From contig JALNWS010000040.1 in NCBI GenBank assembly GCA_023230755.1, positions 1-24,324 on the forward strand: 24,324 nucleotides of DNA, written 5' to 3'. The DNA is from Azoarcus sp. Lineage in GTDB: Bacteria; Pseudomonadota; Gammaproteobacteria; Burkholderiales; Rhodocyclaceae. The first letter of the stretch is position 1. The number at the start of each line of letters is the position of its first letter. Positions 22,334 to 24,324 of the stretch are shown piece after piece. Both the position numbers and the translations under genes were made by a program. The notes below the pieces were generated by a model. It was not told the origin of the DNA. It searched no databases and was given only the letters and a program-made list of their open reading frames with translations.

Positions 22334-22975
22334 TCAGTGGCGCTCCCGGCAGGCCGTTTCAAATTTTCGGACATCCTTGATCAGATGCGAAATCCCGGCC
22401 AGCAGAATCAGAATCGCGCCAAGCAGCATCGCCGCCTTTACCGGCCAGTACTGGATCTGCCAGGTCTCCAGCGAACGTTCGCCCTGATTGAAGCTGTCCG
22501 CGAAAAACCGCCATCCGGTGGAAATCATCACCAGCACGAAAGCGAAAAAGAACACCGAAGTGACCACATCGACCGCGCCTCGGCCGCGCTTCGACAGCTT
22601 GGTGTAGATCACATCCACCCGCACGTGGGAGCCGTGAAGCAGGCCGTAGGCGCCGGCCAACGCATACTGCATTCCGAACAACAGGTAGCTGGACTCGTGC
22701 ACCCAGATCGTTGGCTGATTGAAGACATAGCGCATGAGCACCTCGTAGGTGTAGGCGAGCACGGCGTTGACGCTCCACAGCGCAACGAAGGTTCCGCTGC
22801 GGTCGCTCAACCAGTCGACCACCCTCTCGAAGGTGCTCGCAGCTTCCGAATGCCGCACTTCAGGCAGCACACCCTTCCGCTGCGCAATCAGGATCAGGAT
22901 CAGCGGCATCACGGCCAACCAGCCCCAATAAGCCCAATGGGGCATGACGAAGCCAAAACCCTGCAGGTCGCTCAT
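22334..22975 (-). CDS. dctQ: TRAP transporter small permease (DctQ)
   Basis: A 213-residue membrane protein, the small subunit that scaffolds DctM and docks the binding protein. Hydrophobic helices are near residues 10-29, 60-80, 95-115, 135-155 and 180-200. The family core is VNAVLAYTYEVLMRYVFNQPTIWVHESSYLLFGMQYALAGAYGLLHGSHVRVDVIY, including the conserved HVRVDV. The start at 22975 (MSDLQGFGF) has GGAG 7 bases upstream; an open extension to 23092 crosses the structured gap and is rejected. An extra N-terminal helix compared with short DctQ proteins is present. Confidence 0.9.
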   Translation of the reverse strand: MSDLQGFGFVMPHWAYWGWLAVMPLILILIAQRKGVLPEVRHSEAASTFERVVDWLSDRSGTFVALWSVNAVLAYTYEVLMRYVFNQPTIWVHESSYLLFGMQYALAGAYGLLHGSHVRVDVIYTKLSKRGRGAVDVVTSVFFFAFVLVMISTGWRFFADSFNQGERSLETWQIQYWPVKAAMLLGAILILLAGISHLIKDVRKFETACRERH

Positions 22976-23006
22976 CGCATACTCCGGGAAATTAGTCGGT
23001 CCGGCC

Positions 23007-23100
23007 CTGTCCGGCCACCGACACGGTGCGCGTACGGAACCTTGGTAGGCACGGGGGCGTGTCGCCGCCACCCAGGCAGCGTGGCGGCGCACCCGGACAG
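23007..23100 (-). promoter_or_regulatory. Nested RNA structure between dctP and dctQ
   Basis: The 181-base gap between dctP and dctQ contains a 9-bp perfect stem CGCCGCCAC/GTGGCGGCG (23063-23071, 23081-23089), extended by GTG/CAC after a one-base bulge. A small hairpin CACCG-ACA-CGGTG lies at 23016-23028. An enclosing 8-bp pairing CTGTCCGG/CCGGACAG joins 23007-23014 to 23093-23100. There is no T-run in the leftward direction. It probably stabilises dctP mRNA or lowers read-through into dctQM, which is inference. Confidence 0.5.
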
Positions 23101-23156
23101 CGCCTTCACGCCATCCGTTGTGCAGCCGGTTTCAATACAGGGCGTCGAGCCAGGCC

Positions 23157-24251
23157 TCAGAGGCTCTGGCCCTTGATGTCGTCGGCGGTGACGTAACCAA
23201 GGATCTCGTTCTTCATGTAGTCGAGCTGCAGCTTGAACACCCGGGTCGCATCCGGATCCTTCTTCGCCCACTTGTACCAGATCGGAATCGCCGCCTTGCG
23301 GAAGCGCTCGATATCGGTCGGCCCCATGCGCGAAACTTCGGAGCCCGCAGCAATGAACTTGTCCATTGCCACCATGTTCGCCTTCTGGATTTCCACGTAG
23401 TGGTGCAAGGAGTAGCTCTTGACCTGATCCTCGACGAACGTCTGCATCTTCTTGCTCAAGCGCTTCCACGCACCCATGTTCACGGTGAGATCCATGATGT
23501 CCACCGGCTGATACACGCTCATCGTGCCCGGCGGCCCGAACAGGATGTACTTGGTGACCTGATGGAAACCGAGGTCGTAGTTGACCGCCGGACCAACATA
23601 GTCGGCTGCGTCGATCGTGCCCTTCTCGAGCGCGGGAAAGATGTCCGAACCCGGCAAGGCCACCGTGGAACAACCGAAGGTCTGGAACACCTCGGCAACC
23701 ATGCCGCCGGGCAGACGGATCTTCTTGCCCTTCAGATCATCGACCGAACGGATCGGCACCTTGGAGTGAATGATGTTGGCATCATGATGAATCGGGCCGA
23801 CAAAGAACAGTCCCTGCTTGGCGTAGATCTCGCGCGCGAGTTCGAGCATGCCGAGGCCGTAGTACATGGTGTCCCACTGTGCCGGTTGATCTGGCCCCAT
23901 CGGATACGAGGACAGAAACACCGACGCCGGAATCTTGCCCGCCCAGTACAGCGTGAACGGATTCATGCCCTGCAGCACACCGCTGCGTACCGAATCGAAC
24001 AGGGAATTGTTGTCAGCGGCGACCGCCTTTGCCGGAAAAGGCTGAATGCTCAATTCACCGCCGGATTTCTCCTTGAAGTCGTTGCACCAGGTCTCGAACA
24101 GCTTGTAGCCGGTGGTCCCGGCATCCCAGGTCGACTGCACTTTCCAGGTCGTTCCCGACTGCGCCTGTGCATTGCCGATGAACGGCGCCGTCACCAGCGC
24201 AGTCGATGCAGCCACCTTCAGTGCCTCTCGGCGTGTGAATGTCTTGCTCAT
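23157..24251 (-). CDS. dctP: TRAP transporter substrate-binding protein (DctP/TakP-like)
   Basis: A 364-residue periplasmic binding protein. The N terminus TRREALKVAAS followed by a hydrophobic stretch to AQAQ (residue 31) fits a Tat signal with a twin-arginine pair. The mature part has the DctP fold with the conserved carboxylate-binding Arg in KGKKIRLPGG (about Arg179) and the ALEKGTIDAADYVGPAVNYDLGFHQVTKYI region, which resembles TakP-type proteins binding 2-oxo acids. The ligand cannot be fixed from sequence; an organic acid is most likely. A very strong Shine-Dalgarno (GGAGGAG, complement of 24257-24263) precedes the ATG. First gene of the dctP-dctQ-dctM operon. The 73 bases upstream to the window edge show AT-rich patches but no clear promoter. 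Confidence 0.93.
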   Translation of the reverse strand: MSKTFTRREALKVAASTALVTAPFIGNAQAQSGTTWKVQSTWDAGTTGYKLFETWCNDFKEKSGGELSIQPFPAKAVAADNNSLFDSVRSGVLQGMNPFTLYWAGKIPASVFLSSYPMGPDQPAQWDTMYYGLGMLELAREIYAKQGLFFVGPIHHDANIIHSKVPIRSVDDLKGKKIRLPGGMVAEVFQTFGCSTVALPGSDIFPALEKGTIDAADYVGPAVNYDLGFHQVTKYILFGPPGTMSVYQPVDIMDLTVNMGAWKRLSKKMQTFVEDQVKSYSLHHYVEIQKANMVAMDKFIAAGSEVSRMGPTDIERFRKAAIPIWYKWAKKDPDATRVFKLQLDYMKNEILGYVTADDIKGQSL

Positions 24252-24324
24252 CTTGTCTCCTCCGTCGTTATTTGGCCAGGCAGGCGCCCTCGACTTATTT
24301 ATTCCCGCAGCGCAGCAATTACAC

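Noticed and set aside
24252..24324. Sigma54 or sigma70 promoter for the TRAP operon
   Set aside because: No GG-N10-GC element, and the AT-rich hexamers do not have a partner at proper spacing; the promoter probably lies beyond the window edge or is activator-dependent.
1..24324. tRNA genes, CRISPR arrays, insertion sequences or prophage genes
   Set aside because: No cloverleaf-like sequence, regularly spaced repeats, transposase or phage-type reading frame was found on inspection of both strands.

Overview
The window is a high-GC chromosomal segment, read from sequence alone as a betaproteobacterium of the Rhodocyclales (Azoarcus/Thauera/Aromatoleum-like). The reasons are the GC-rich codon use, the gene orders rpsP-rimM-trmD-rplS and pepA-holC with divergent lptF-lptG, c-type cytochromes and a TRAP dicarboxylate-type transporter. 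I see no rRNA, tRNA, CRISPR array, insertion sequence or phage gene. Most of the window is core genome, with two accessory-looking envelope/redox clusters at the left.

Left (1-2976): the 3' part of a ColS-like sensor kinase, then a SAM methyltransferase, an InaA/WaaP-type lipopolysaccharide kinase and a second SAM methyltransferase. This resembles the colRS-methyltransferase-inaA arrangement of Pseudomonas and suggests signal-controlled outer-membrane modification. Both methyltransferase genes carry a hairpin whose 3' arm contains their own Shine-Dalgarno sequence.

3015-7891: two divergent operons. Leftward run a PepSY periplasmic protein, a PhoP/QseB-like response regulator and a PhoQ/QseC-like kinase, overlapping by 1 and 4 bases. 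Rightward run an SHP-type oxygen-binding cytochrome (DUF1924), a diheme cytochrome c and a ferric-reductase-like membrane flavocytochrome. Together the rightward genes look like an NAD(P)H to FAD to heme b to diheme c to SHP electron path. Between the operons lie four TTCA half-sites, each separated by exactly 7 bases and arranged as two outward-facing direct repeats. Each pair sits exactly 12 bases from a -10-like hexamer. This is the best candidate in the window for an undescribed regulated system.

7892-13528: leuA, preceded by a strong hairpin, a sigma70-like promoter, a nearly leaderless 30-codon Leu-rich ORF and a C-rich, G-poor stretch that could be a Rho entry site. Then come a DUF2069 membrane protein and a WrbA-type flavoprotein (leftward), a YihY/BrkB membrane protein with a winged-helix-like tail, and a 507-residue protein with a PilZ-like C-terminal region.

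13682-20755: the ribosomal operon rpsP-rimM-trmD-rplS, ending in a UUCG-loop bidirectional terminator; lptF-lptG on the other strand; and divergent pepA-holC plus an acidic unknown protein, ending in an intrinsic terminator.

20800-24324: a TRAP transporter (dctP-dctQ-dctM, leftward) with a Tat-like signal on the binding protein and a highly structured 181-base gap between dctP and dctQ.
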